Origin: Halorussus vallis
GTDB lineage: Archaea > Halobacteriota > Halobacteria > Halobacteriales > Haladaptataceae
Assembly: GCF_024138165.1 (NCBI RefSeq)
Contig: NZ_CP100000.1
Coordinates: forward strand, 2,170,001 to 2,234,000
Length of the DNA stretch: 64,000 nucleotides
Direction of reading: 5' to 3'
Shown: positions 17,906 to 25,335 of the stretch, piece after piece
Layout: each line of letters starts with the position of its first letter
Position numbering within the stretch: the stretch's first letter is position 1
Program-made: the position numbers and the translations under genes
The notes under the pieces: generated by a model
The model's database searches: none
What the model was told of the DNA's origin: nothing
The model's input: the letters and a program-made list of their open reading frames with translations, nothing else

Positions 17906-17980
17906 GGGCACGTAGCTCAGTCTGGATAGAGCGTCGGACTTCTAATCCGACGGTCGTGGGTTCGAATCCCATCGTGCCCG
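17906..17980 (+). tRNA. tRNA-Arg (anticodon TCT)
   Basis: A complete cloverleaf. Acceptor stem GGGCACG (17906-17912) pairs with CGTGCCC (17973-17979), with discriminator G at 17980. The anticodon stem TCGGA/TCCGA encloses the loop CTTCTAA with TCT at 17941-17943. The T arm has the loop TTCGAAT. There is no intron and no encoded CCA. A TATA-like TTTTTAAC at about 17876-17883 lies about 27 bp upstream. It decodes AGA (and AGG by wobble), codons that are rare in this high-GC genome. Confidence 0.96.
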
Positions 17981-18140
17981 TGCAGCGACGAGCGCGAGGC
18001 GCGAAGCGCCTCAAAAGCGTGAACGGCGAAGCCGTGAGCCGAGCGAGGAGTGAACCGGCGCGAAAGGGGATTCGAATCCTGCCAGTCGCGCGCAACGGAG
18101 TGAGCACGTCTGGCTCTGGTTCGAATCCCATCGTGCCCGT
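17959..18140 (+). repeat. 23-bp direct repeat of the tRNA-Arg 3' end (attachment-site-like)
   Basis: The last part of the tRNA gene, T arm plus acceptor (17959-17981), is repeated exactly at 18118-18140, 159 bp downstream. Between them is a second T-arm-like fragment, GGATTCGAATCC, at about 18068-18080. Such tRNA 3' duplications are the usual footprint of integrase-mediated insertion. The interval has no gene, so any element has been lost or reduced to a scar. Confidence 0.8.
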
Positions 18141-18246
18141 CTATTTCAGTCATATTTTGGCGTCAGGTACTGCTTAAGGTTTGGATGGCTTTCTGCAGAA
18201 CCCCAGAAGAATTCGTCCGCAGTCAACGACGAACGAACTCAGCGTC

Positions 18247-18396
18247 TCAGAAGAGCGCGCCGACGTCGGGGATGTCGGTCCGACAGAACGGACAGCAGTA
18301 ACTCGTCTGGAACTCGTTTCGCTGGGCGACGGTTCGGGTTTCGAGTTCGTGCATCGCGATGCTTCGACTGCAGTCTGGACACGATAATTTTGTCAT
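18247..18396 (-). CDS. Small double-CxxC zinc-ribbon protein
   Basis: A 49-residue open frame with two zinc-binding knuckles: CPDC at residues 6-9 and CCPFC at residues 34-38. The arrangement forms one treble-clef or ribbon site. The N-terminal MTKLSCPDCSRSIAMHELE is typical of tiny haloarchaeal zinc-finger proteins. An AT-rich element TTTAAG (reverse strand) at about 18418-18428 lies about 27 bp before the ATG, consistent with a leaderless mRNA. It is isolated, between the tRNA-Arg region and the aminopeptidase. The function is unknown; protein or nucleic acid binding is plausible. Confidence 0.75.
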   Translation of the reverse strand: MTKLSCPDCSRSIAMHELETRTVAQRNEFQTSYCCPFCRTDIPDVGALF

Positions 18397-18861
18397 GGAA
18401 CATCCGTCTCCGGCCCAAACACTTAAATCTCTGTGTAAGACTTTTAGAGAAATCTTTTGGCCACCGCCCGAAAGAACGACTCCGGGAGTCCGTGAAATCA
18501 GAAGAAGTTAGAAAAGCAAGGGCGTCTCTCGGTCCGAGTCGAGACAGTTCTAATCTCCGACACTCGGTCGGTTCGCGGGACGTAGGGGCCGGAAGACGTC
18601 ACTCGCCGAGACGCCAACCATGATTACGAAAACCTCGCTCCGAATCTCGTGGTTCGCGGGTCGTCGCTCGCTACTTCGTCATTCGCCGGACGCACTGCAT
18701 CCGGCGAATGACGCTATTCGCGGGTCGTCGCTGTGCTTCTCCTCGCTCGGTTCTTCGAGATTCTCGCTCGCTGGTGCTCGCTCTGAATCTCGCTGCTCGC
18801 GGCTTCGCCGCTCGCTAATCCGTGATTCGGTCGACGCGCATCGCGCGTCGACCGAATCACG
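18397..18861. repeat. Gene-free region with two strong inverted repeats
   Basis: No gene is visible in this 465-bp stretch. It holds two perfect inverted repeats: arms 18678-18690 and 18700-18712 (13 bp, 9-base loop), and arms 18822-18839 and 18843-18860 (18 bp, 3-base loop). The second lies immediately beside the aminopeptidase stop at 18862 and could act as its terminator. The phrase TTCGCGGGTCGTCGCT occurs twice (about 18655 and 18718), and the segment is rich in GCTCGC-type short repeats. Confidence 0.7.
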
Positions 18862-19956
18862 CTATCCCTCGAAGCCGTCCTCGAACCGGAACGTCCCGTC
18901 GCGCTGGACGATCTCGCCGTCGACCTCGATGAACGACTCCTCGGCCATGTCGACGATCATGTCGACGTGGACCGCGCTCTCGTTCGGTTCGGCGTCGTCG
19001 GGGACGCACTCGTCGTAGGCCCGGCCGACCGCGAGGTGGACGGTGTCACCCATCTTCTCGTCGAACAGCATGTTGTAGGTGAACCGGTCGATGTCGCGGT
19101 TCATCCCGATGCCGAGTTCGCCGAGTCGACGCGCGCCGTCGTCGGTGTTCAGGATGCTGCCGAGGACCTCCTCGTTCTTGGTCGCGCTGTACTCGACGAC
19201 CTCGCCGCCCTCGAACTCGAGGTAGGCGTTCTCGACCTCGTTGCCCTCGTGAACGAGCGGTTTGTCGAACAGCACGGTCCCCTCCACGGAGTCGGGCACC
19301 GGCGCGGTGAACACCTCGCCGGCGGGGAGGTTGTTCTTCGCGTGGTCGTTGACCGTGCTCATCCCCTCGATGCTCATCCGGAGGTCGGTGTCGTCGCCCG
19401 AGACGATGCGGACCTCCTCGCCCGCGTCGAGGAGGTCGACCATCTGGGCCTGGAACTCCTTCTGGGCCTGCCAGTCCTTGGTCACCGCCGACCAGACGAA
19501 GTCCTCGTACTCGGCGGTGCTCATCTCGGCCTTCTGGGCGTTGGCCGGCGCGGGGTACTGGGTCAACAGCCACCGCATGCCCAGGATTTCGTCCTGGACC
19601 GGCAGGTACGCCTTCCGGTGGGCCGCCATGGTTTCGCCCGAGACGGCGCTCATGTCGGCCATGTTGTCGTGGGCGCGGACGTGAATCCAGACGTCGGCCG
19701 CCTCGGCCAGCGCGAGTTCGTGGTCGGCGGTGTCGAGTTGCTCGGGGTCGATGGCCTGGAGGAACGCGGCGCGGGTCGCGTCGCGCCGGCCGCCGATGTG
19801 GAGGGGGTAGGCGCCGCGCTCGCCGACCGCTTCGCAGAGCGCGAGGGTCAGGTCCTGGGCGGCGGGCGGGGCGCTGATGACGACGTTGTCGCCGGCTTCG
19901 ACCTCGGTCGAGTGGTCGACGACGATCTCGGCGTGTTCGCGGATACGCGGATCCAT
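18862..19956 (-). CDS. M29-family aminopeptidase
   Basis: A 364-residue metallopeptidase resembling thermophilic aminopeptidase T. It starts MDPRIREHAEIVVDHSTEV with the family motif AGDNVVISAPP. Likely metal-ligand regions are YLEFEGGEVVEYSA, DTVHLAVGRAYDECV and HVDMIVDM in the C-terminal half. It would release N-terminal residues from peptides in the cytoplasm. The ATG at 19956 matches the family start. An upstream in-frame extension reads through the divergent promoter and is rejected. It is divergent from the threonine aldolase gene. Confidence 0.88.
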   Translation of the reverse strand: MDPRIREHAEIVVDHSTEVEAGDNVVISAPPAAQDLTLALCEAVGERGAYPLHIGGRRDATRAAFLQAIDPEQLDTADHELALAEAADVWIHVRAHDNMADMSAVSGETMAAHRKAYLPVQDEILGMRWLLTQYPAPANAQKAEMSTAEYEDFVWSAVTKDWQAQKEFQAQMVDLLDAGEEVRIVSGDDTDLRMSIEGMSTVNDHAKNNLPAGEVFTAPVPDSVEGTVLFDKPLVHEGNEVENAYLEFEGGEVVEYSATKNEEVLGSILNTDDGARRLGELGIGMNRDIDRFTYNMLFDEKMGDTVHLAVGRAYDECVPDDAEPNESAVHVDMIVDMAEESFIEVDGEIVQRDGTFRFEDGFEG

Positions 19957-20052
19957 GCCCGCAATTGTTGCCGAGGCCGGCAAACCGCTTTCGGTCTGTC
20001 GGTCCCGTCGCCACTGCGAGGATATTTCACTCGGCCCCCACAAGAGCCACCG

Positions 20053-21081
20053 ATGATAGACCTGCGGAGCGACACGGTGACGACGCCGAGCCAGGAGATG
20101 CGCGAGGCCGCCCGCGGCGCCGAGGTGGGCGACGATGTCTACGGCGAGGACCCGACGGTGAACGAACTCGAAGCCGCGGCCGCCAACCTCGTGGGGATGG
20201 AGGACGCCCTCTACGTCCCCTCGGGGACGATGGGCAACCAGATAGCGGTCCGGACCCACACCGACCGCGGCCAGGAGGTGCTGACCGAGCGCGAGAGCCA
20301 CGTCGTCAAGTGGGAACTCGGCGGGATGGCCCAGTTATCCCAGTTGCAGGTCCGGACGCTCGACGGCGGCGAGCGCGGAATTCCGACCCCCGATCAGGTC
20401 AGCGAGGGCTACGTCGAAGAGGACCTCCACCGGCCGGGAACCGGCCTCCTGACGCTTGAGAACACCCACAACAGCAAGGGCGGGGTCGCAATCGACCCCG
20501 AGAAGATAGACGCCGCGGCCGAGGCCGCTCGCGACCTGGACGTACCGGTCCACCTCGACGGCGCGCGGGTCTGCAACGCCGCGGTGGCCCGCGACGTGCC
20601 TGTAAGCCGAATGACCGAGAACGTCGACTCGGTGATGTTCTGCCTCTCGAAGGGACTCGGCGCGCCGGTCGGGTCGATGCTCGCGGGCACCGAGGAGTTC
20701 GTCACCCGCGCGCGCCGGACCAGGAAACTGTTCGGCGGCGGGATGCGCCAGGCCGGATTAATCGCCGCGCCGGGCCTGCTGGCGCTCGACAACGTCGAAC
20801 GCCTCGCCGAGGACCACGAGAACGCCCGCGCGCTCGCCGAGCGACTGGCCGACGTCGAGGGGTTGACCCCGGCGACGCCGGAGACGAACATCCTGCTCGT
20901 TGACACCGAGGACGCGGGCGTCTCCGCCGAGGCGTTCCTCGACGCCTGCGAGGACGCCGGCGTCCTCGGCACGCAGTTCGGCCCGACCGTCGCGCGATTC
21001 TGTACCCACTGGGACGTCGAGCGCGCCGACGTGACCGAGGCGGCCGAACGAGTCGCTCGGGCGGTTTCGACGCTGAAGTGA
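20053..21081 (+). CDS. ltaE: Low-specificity L-threonine aldolase
   Basis: A 342-residue fold-type I PLP enzyme that cleaves threonine or allo-threonine to glycine and acetaldehyde. The start MIDLRSDTVTTPSQEM, the motif LEAAAANLVGMEDALYVPSG, and the PLP-lysine region FCLSKGLGAPVGS are family hallmarks; HLDGAR carries the cofactor-binding Asp. The length fits the family. The ATG at 20053 opens the conserved first strand. It is divergently arranged with the aminopeptidase, with a 96-bp shared promoter. Confidence 0.93.
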   Translation: MIDLRSDTVTTPSQEMREAARGAEVGDDVYGEDPTVNELEAAAANLVGMEDALYVPSGTMGNQIAVRTHTDRGQEVLTERESHVVKWELGGMAQLSQLQVRTLDGGERGIPTPDQVSEGYVEEDLHRPGTGLLTLENTHNSKGGVAIDPEKIDAAAEAARDLDVPVHLDGARVCNAAVARDVPVSRMTENVDSVMFCLSKGLGAPVGSMLAGTEEFVTRARRTRKLFGGGMRQAGLIAAPGLLALDNVERLAEDHENARALAERLADVEGLTPATPETNILLVDTEDAGVSAEAFLDACEDAGVLGTQFGPTVARFCTHWDVERADVTEAAERVARAVSTLK

Positions 21082-21183
21082 GAGAACGGTAGTCCGACGG
21101 TCGGCGGCGGGCGTCTCCGACGCTCGCCGCCGACGGTTCGGCAGTACTTCTGGCGGCCGACGACCGCGACCCGCTCCGAAGAG

Positions 21184-21324
21184 CTACCGGCGACCGCTGT
21201 TGACGCCCTCGCGGAAGCCGGTGACGGTCCGGCGGATGAACAGGTACATGAACAGCACGAACCCGAGCATGACGACGATGAAGCCGGCGACGAGGGGGTT
21301 GCTGGAGACGAAATCCATAATCAT
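21184..21324 (-). CDS. Single-pass membrane micro-protein
   Basis: A 46-residue protein that is mostly one membrane helix (PLVAGFIVVMLGFVLFMYLF) followed by a short basic tail (RRTVTGFREGVNSGRR). I choose the ATG at 21324 because it gives a compact protein. An in-frame upstream start at 21372 would add 16 polar residues that overlap the likely promoter. Similar small proteins are common in haloarchaeal genomes, but the function is unknown. Confidence 0.6.
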   Translation of the reverse strand: MIMDFVSSNPLVAGFIVVMLGFVLFMYLFIRRTVTGFREGVNSGRR

Positions 21325-21416
21325 ACCGGACGTATTCGGTCGGGCGAACAAATTCGTTTCGACGCCCGTCACCGCCGACGAGATTATTTATACTTCTCGA
21401 CGGTTCCTTAGTTTAG

Positions 21417-21809
21417 ATGGACGTCACCCGGCGTAGTATCCTGTTCGGATTCAAGATTAGAACGTTCGTGACCCTTGCTGGCTGCCTTTCGTTCGGTGAC
21501 TCCGAGGTCAAACCGGGTTTCGTGAAGATTAGAAACAGGTCCTCCCGGTCGCATCGACTGAGATTCGGGCCGAGAAAACTCTCGACGGTGTACTACGGTA
21601 GGACGATCGAAGTCTCGTCCGATAGTGAATTCTCGGTCCGTTTGCTAGACGAATCGGGGAGATACACGATTCACGCGTGGGTAGACGGTGAGAAAATCGG
21701 CTCGGTTACGGTTCGCGTCGAGAGAAAGCACGGAGATGGACTGCTGAAAGGCCCGGGACTCGAACTCGTTATCGAGGGCGGTGGTAGTACGGTCTTCACG
21801 AGAGCATGA
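21417..21809 (+). CDS. Hypothetical exported lipoprotein-like protein
   Basis: A 130-residue protein with an N-terminal signal-like stretch (RRSILFGFKIRTFVTLAGC) ending in a lipobox LAGC at about residues 20-23. The rest is a small beta-rich domain (VKIRNRSSRSHRLRF; RYTIHAWVDGEKIGSVTV), reminiscent of transthyretin-like carrier folds. Base composition is lower in GC than its neighbours and codon use is more mixed, which suggests recent acquisition. I do not recognise the family. Confidence 0.55.
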   Translation: MDVTRRSILFGFKIRTFVTLAGCLSFGDSEVKPGFVKIRNRSSRSHRLRFGPRKLSTVYYGRTIEVSSDSEFSVRLLDESGRYTIHAWVDGEKIGSVTVRVERKHGDGLLKGPGLELVIEGGGSTVFTRA

Positions 21810-22040
21810 GGGCGGGAGTACAACCGCCGAGGGCGGCCTTCGTACCCTCATCGGTGTCTGGGATGCTCGTTCTCGCGCTCTCTGTTACCGCGTCGAAAGC
21901 TCACGAGAAGCGCCGAAATCCCGAGCGACCGAGACGGCCGCCTGACTCGCCGACAACGCCGGACGGGACGGGGTTGGTTTCGACGGACGTGTCTTCAGAC
22001 GAGAACAAGGTTCATAGCCCGGGGGTGTCTATGCGCACCC

Positions 22041-22688
22041 ATGGCCGACCTGCTTCCCTCCACTTCGGACGCGACGGCTCCCCAGACGGCGGAGCCGAGG
22101 GTCATCGGCGTCGACAGCGACGACGCCGACGACCTGCTCGGCGCGCTGTCCTCGTCGACGGCCCGCGAACTCCTCGCGGCGCTCCACGAGGACCCCGCCA
22201 CGCCGTCGGCGCTCGCCGACGCGGTCGACACCTCGCTCCAGAACGCCCAGTACCACCTCGGCAAACTCGAGGACGCCGACGTAATTCAGGTGATAGACAC
22301 CATCTACTCCGAGAAGGGTCGCGAGATGAAGGTGTACGCCCCGACCGACCGACCGCTGGTCGTGTTCGCGGGCAACGAGGAGAAGACGACCGGCCTGAAG
22401 GCGGCGCTCTCACGTCTGCTCGGGGCGTTCGGCGCGCTCGGCCTGCTGAGTATCGCGATTCAACTGGCGTTCGGCGACGGCCTGCCGTTCTTCGCGGCGA
22501 ACGGGAGCGAGGCGGGCGACCCCTCCGGCGGAGGCGGCGGCATGTCGGTCGCCTCGACCGAAACCGTTCGGGAGGCCGGCGGCGCCGCCGCGAGCGCGAT
22601 ACCGCCCGGCCTGCTGTTCTTCGCCGGCGGCGCGCTGGTACTCGCGCTCGGATTCGCCTACTGGTACGCGACTCGGCGCGGCGAGTGA
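22041..22688 (+). CDS. Membrane-anchored winged-helix (ArsR-like) regulator
   Basis: A 215-residue protein with an N-terminal winged helix (about 30-105: ALSSSTARELLAALHEDPAT, then SALADAVDTSLQNAQYHLGK, then a wing with IYSEKGREMKVYAP). Two membrane segments follow (about 128-148 and 186-206), separated by a Gly/Ser-rich loop. This is a haloarchaeal type of HTH protein tethered to the membrane, so it may respond to an envelope signal. It is monocistronic. The target genes are unknown. Confidence 0.78.
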   Translation: MADLLPSTSDATAPQTAEPRVIGVDSDDADDLLGALSSSTARELLAALHEDPATPSALADAVDTSLQNAQYHLGKLEDADVIQVIDTIYSEKGREMKVYAPTDRPLVVFAGNEEKTTGLKAALSRLLGAFGALGLLSIAIQLAFGDGLPFFAANGSEAGDPSGGGGGMSVASTETVREAGGAAASAIPPGLLFFAGGALVLALGFAYWYATRRGE

Positions 22689-23118
22689 GCTTCGGGCGGA
22701 GTTCGCGGGTTCGAGCGCCGGACGAGCCGATTTTCGAGATAGTCGACCGGGACCGCCGATAACTAAAATGCGTTTTTGAGCTTACGGGAAGTACTTGACA
22801 CACTGGACCGTAGGTCGAAGTGTCCCGCCCCACTGCGGTCCCCGCTGGTTCGGCCCTCCCTCCGTTCCGGTATCTGTCGTTCCCGTCCCCGCCGGTTCGG
22901 TCCCCTCCGTCTCGCCCCCTCCACCCGAGTCGGATTCCGCCACTCGAATCGGCTCCCTCCCCAATCGGTCTCTCTCCGATCCGCCGGACGAATCCACGCC
23001 CTCCCGAATCGGTTCCCCCCCGCCGATTCCGTCCCTCCGTCGCGGTCGGACCGCAGTCGACCGCCGTCGGCGGTCCGGGACGCCGCTCTCGATTACTCCC
23101 CGTTTCGGTCCGATTCCG
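22689..23118. other. Gene-free region with a pyrimidine-rich degenerate repeat tract
   Basis: No credible gene occurs in these 430 bp. From about 22840 to 23060 the plus strand is strongly enriched in C and T. It repeats short variants of CGAATCGG, CGATTCCG and GGTTCC separated by runs such as CCCTCC. The open frames across it have proline/serine-rich low-complexity translations typical of spurious reading. It separates the membrane HTH gene from the convergent phosphoesterase gene. Confidence 0.6.
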
Positions 23119-23628
23119 TCACTCCACCTCGAACGTCTCGACCACCGACCCGTCGCGGTGGCGAATTTCGCCGGCCAGGCCGCCGTCGTCCGCGGCGCGG
23201 AGTTCGACGTGGGTCGGCAGGCCGCCGCGCGGTTGTGCGTGGCTGCCGGGATTGAGCAGCAGCAGTTCGCCGGTGTCGACCACGGCGTGGCGGTGGGAGT
23301 GACCGAAGACGACGACGTCGGCGGCTTCCTGGCGGCCGAGCAGCGAGAGGCCGGTCTGGCTCCGGTCGTCGCCGTGGGTGAGGACGAATCGACGCCCCTC
23401 GGCTTCGAAGGTTCGTTCGGCGGGGAGTCGGTCGCGGACCTCCTGCGTCGCGTTGTTGCCGTAGACCGCGAACAGGCGGTCGGCGACATCTTCGAAGGCG
23501 TCGAGAGCCGCCTCGGTGTAGAAGTCCCCGGCGTGAACCACGAGGTCGGCCTCCCGGACGGCGTCGAGCGTTCGTCCCGACAGTTCGTGGCCCGACCGAC
23601 TGTGCGTGTCCGAGACGATGGCGATCAT
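23119..23628 (-). CDS. YfcE/MJ0936-like metallophosphoesterase
   Basis: A 169-residue calcineurin-like phosphodiesterase. All metal-binding motifs are visible: D-x-H in VSDTHS, GD in VVHAGDF, GNN in VYGNNA, and the His motifs FVLTHGDD and VVFGHSHRH, followed by LLLNPGSHAQPRGG. It hydrolyses phosphodiesters in the cytoplasm; the physiological substrate is unknown. The ATG at 23628 gives the family start MIAIVSDTH, and an upstream in-frame start would add 38 basic residues without similarity. Confidence 0.9.
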   Translation of the reverse strand: MIAIVSDTHSRSGHELSGRTLDAVREADLVVHAGDFYTEAALDAFEDVADRLFAVYGNNATQEVRDRLPAERTFEAEGRRFVLTHGDDRSQTGLSLLGRQEAADVVVFGHSHRHAVVDTGELLLLNPGSHAQPRGGLPTHVELRAADDGGLAGEIRHRDGSVVETFEVE

Positions 23629-23768
23629 GTCTCGACCGACGGACCCCAGTTTCCTGAGCGTTGCGTTCGGTGTCCGTGTTCTCACCCGGTGCGTCCCGGC
23701 ACCGCCGACCCCCGCGTCGCCGCGCCGCCCAACCACTTTCATATCCGGAGGTCGTCAACGAACACCCA

Positions 23769-24740
23769 ATGGCAGAGAGCAAGTCGGTCGTCATCGCCGC
23801 GCTCATCGCCAACGGTGCGATAGCCGTGCTGAAGTTCATCGGCTTCACGCTCACCGGCAGCGCGGCGATGCTCTCGGAGACGTACCACTCGATTTCCGAC
23901 ACCGGCAACCAGGTGTTCCTGCTCATCGGCATCCGGTACAGCGGTCGGGAGGCCAGCAGGTCCCACCCGTTCGGCTACGGGAAGGCCCAGTTCTTCTACA
24001 GCTTTCTGGTGAGCGTCCTGCTGTTCGGCATCGCCGGGTGGGAGAGCGCGAAGCACGGCTACGACGCCATCATGCACCCCCACGTTCCCGAGCAGGGGCC
24101 GGCCACCCTCCTCGGGTTCACGTTCCCCGGGGTGTGGGTCAACTACGGCGTGCTGATCGGCGCCATCGTGTTCGAGGGTTGGGCGCTGAAGAAGGCGTAC
24201 GCCGGGATGAAGAAGGACATCCAGCAACACGGCTGGAGCGGGTTGGTGGAGGCGTTCAGGAAGACCACCAACGTGACGACGCTGACCGCGTTCACCGAGG
24301 ACACCATCGCGCTGGTCGGGGCGGGCATCGCCCTGTTCGGTATCTACCTCTCGCGCGTCACTGGGAATCCGTTCTACGACGCGGTGTCGGCCCTGCTCAT
24401 CGGCATCATGTTGATGGGGTTCGCGGTGGCGCTGGCGTGGGAGAACAAGCGCCTCCTGCTCGGCGAGAGCCTCCCGAAATCCGAGGAACAGCAACTGCGG
24501 AAGATAATCGAAGAGTGGGACGATGTGGTGAACATCGTCGACTTCCGGACGGTCGTCTTCGGTCCGGAGGACGCCATCCTCACCGCCGACGTCGCCTTCG
24601 GCACGAACCTCGATACGGCCGAGATGGACGACAAGATTACCGCGATAGAGGACGCTATGATGGACGCCAACGGGAGCGTCTCCAAGGTGTACATCGAACC
24701 CGAGACGCGGTGGCGGAGCAAGAAGGAGACGGCGGAGTAA
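23769..24740 (+). CDS. Cation diffusion facilitator (CDF) family transporter
   Basis: A 323-residue transporter with six predicted helices. The second contains the metal-site motif SETYHSISDTGNQ, and a later helix carries an equivalent H/D pattern (TAFTEDTIALVGAG). The C-terminal cytosolic domain (about 230-310; ILTADVAFGTNLDTAEMDDK) has the ferredoxin-like fold of CDF proteins. It exports Zn2+, Fe2+, Mn2+ or a similar ion in exchange for protons; the specificity cannot be read from the sequence. It is divergent from the phosphoesterase gene. Confidence 0.9.
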   Translation: MAESKSVVIAALIANGAIAVLKFIGFTLTGSAAMLSETYHSISDTGNQVFLLIGIRYSGREASRSHPFGYGKAQFFYSFLVSVLLFGIAGWESAKHGYDAIMHPHVPEQGPATLLGFTFPGVWVNYGVLIGAIVFEGWALKKAYAGMKKDIQQHGWSGLVEAFRKTTNVTTLTAFTEDTIALVGAGIALFGIYLSRVTGNPFYDAVSALLIGIMLMGFAVALAWENKRLLLGESLPKSEEQQLRKIIEEWDDVVNIVDFRTVVFGPEDAILTADVAFGTNLDTAEMDDKITAIEDAMMDANGSVSKVYIEPETRWRSKKETAE

Positions 24741-25000
24741 CTGCCGTGAAACGATAGATTTGCATCTCATTGAGAGCGTTACCATCTCAAAGAGACACTC
24801 GCGATAATTTTGGACACGTTCTCGTACTCGTGGGACTTCCGAGACGGAGCAATCACTCGGGGGGTAGCATCGTCTCTAACCGTTTACTCTTCAGGGTGTG
24901 ATAGCCTTCACCAGTACAGCGGGAAGTCATTCCGGAACACACCTACGTCACGGAACGGTCGAATCAGTACGTTTATCCATAATCCAATCAGGAGGGGAAT

Positions 25001-25186
25001 ATGGATCGAACGGATCGGCTTCTCACCCTCGTCGTCTTCTTACTCGCTCTGATTACTCTTGAGCTTGTTTCGCCAGCGACCTCGGATACGTTTCGGACCC
25101 TCGCTTCGGGGACGGCGATGTTAGTGATCTACGGGATGCCATTCTACCTCCTCTTCCAGTTCATCGCGTCTCGGACGAGCGAATAG
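25001..25186 (+). CDS. Two-helix membrane micro-protein
   Basis: A 61-residue protein with two hydrophobic helices: LLTLVVFLLALITLELV (about 7-23) and MLVIYGMPFYLLFQFIA (about 40-56). A TATA-like GTTTATCC lies at 24971-24978, about 27 bp before the ATG, and a GGAGGGG stretch lies just upstream of the start. Both support it as a real gene. The function is unknown. The 260 bp before it (24741-25000) hold nothing else I can identify. Confidence 0.6.
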   Translation: MDRTDRLLTLVVFLLALITLELVSPATSDTFRTLASGTAMLVIYGMPFYLLFQFIASRTSE

Positions 25187-25335
25187 CTGCTCTTCGTTCG
25201 TCTCGAACGGCGATTTAGGGTCGCGCCTTCCAATCTAGCTATCGGAGTTTCGACGATATCAGCGCGTTCTGCTAATCAGACACACTTCCGGTCCAGAGCG
25301 AGAGTTTAAACGTCGAGCCGCGCAAACCCTACGCC

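Noticed and set aside
17785-18177. Open frames running across tRNA-Arg and its repeat
   Set aside because: They read through a structured tRNA gene and its duplicated end.
19956-20301. Longer start for the M29 aminopeptidase
   Set aside because: The upstream extension would cover the divergent promoter with threonine aldolase and lacks family similarity.
22795-23823. Plus-strand frame crossing the pyrimidine-rich tract and the phosphoesterase gene
   Set aside because: Pro/Ser low-complexity start, and it is antisense to a clear metallophosphoesterase.
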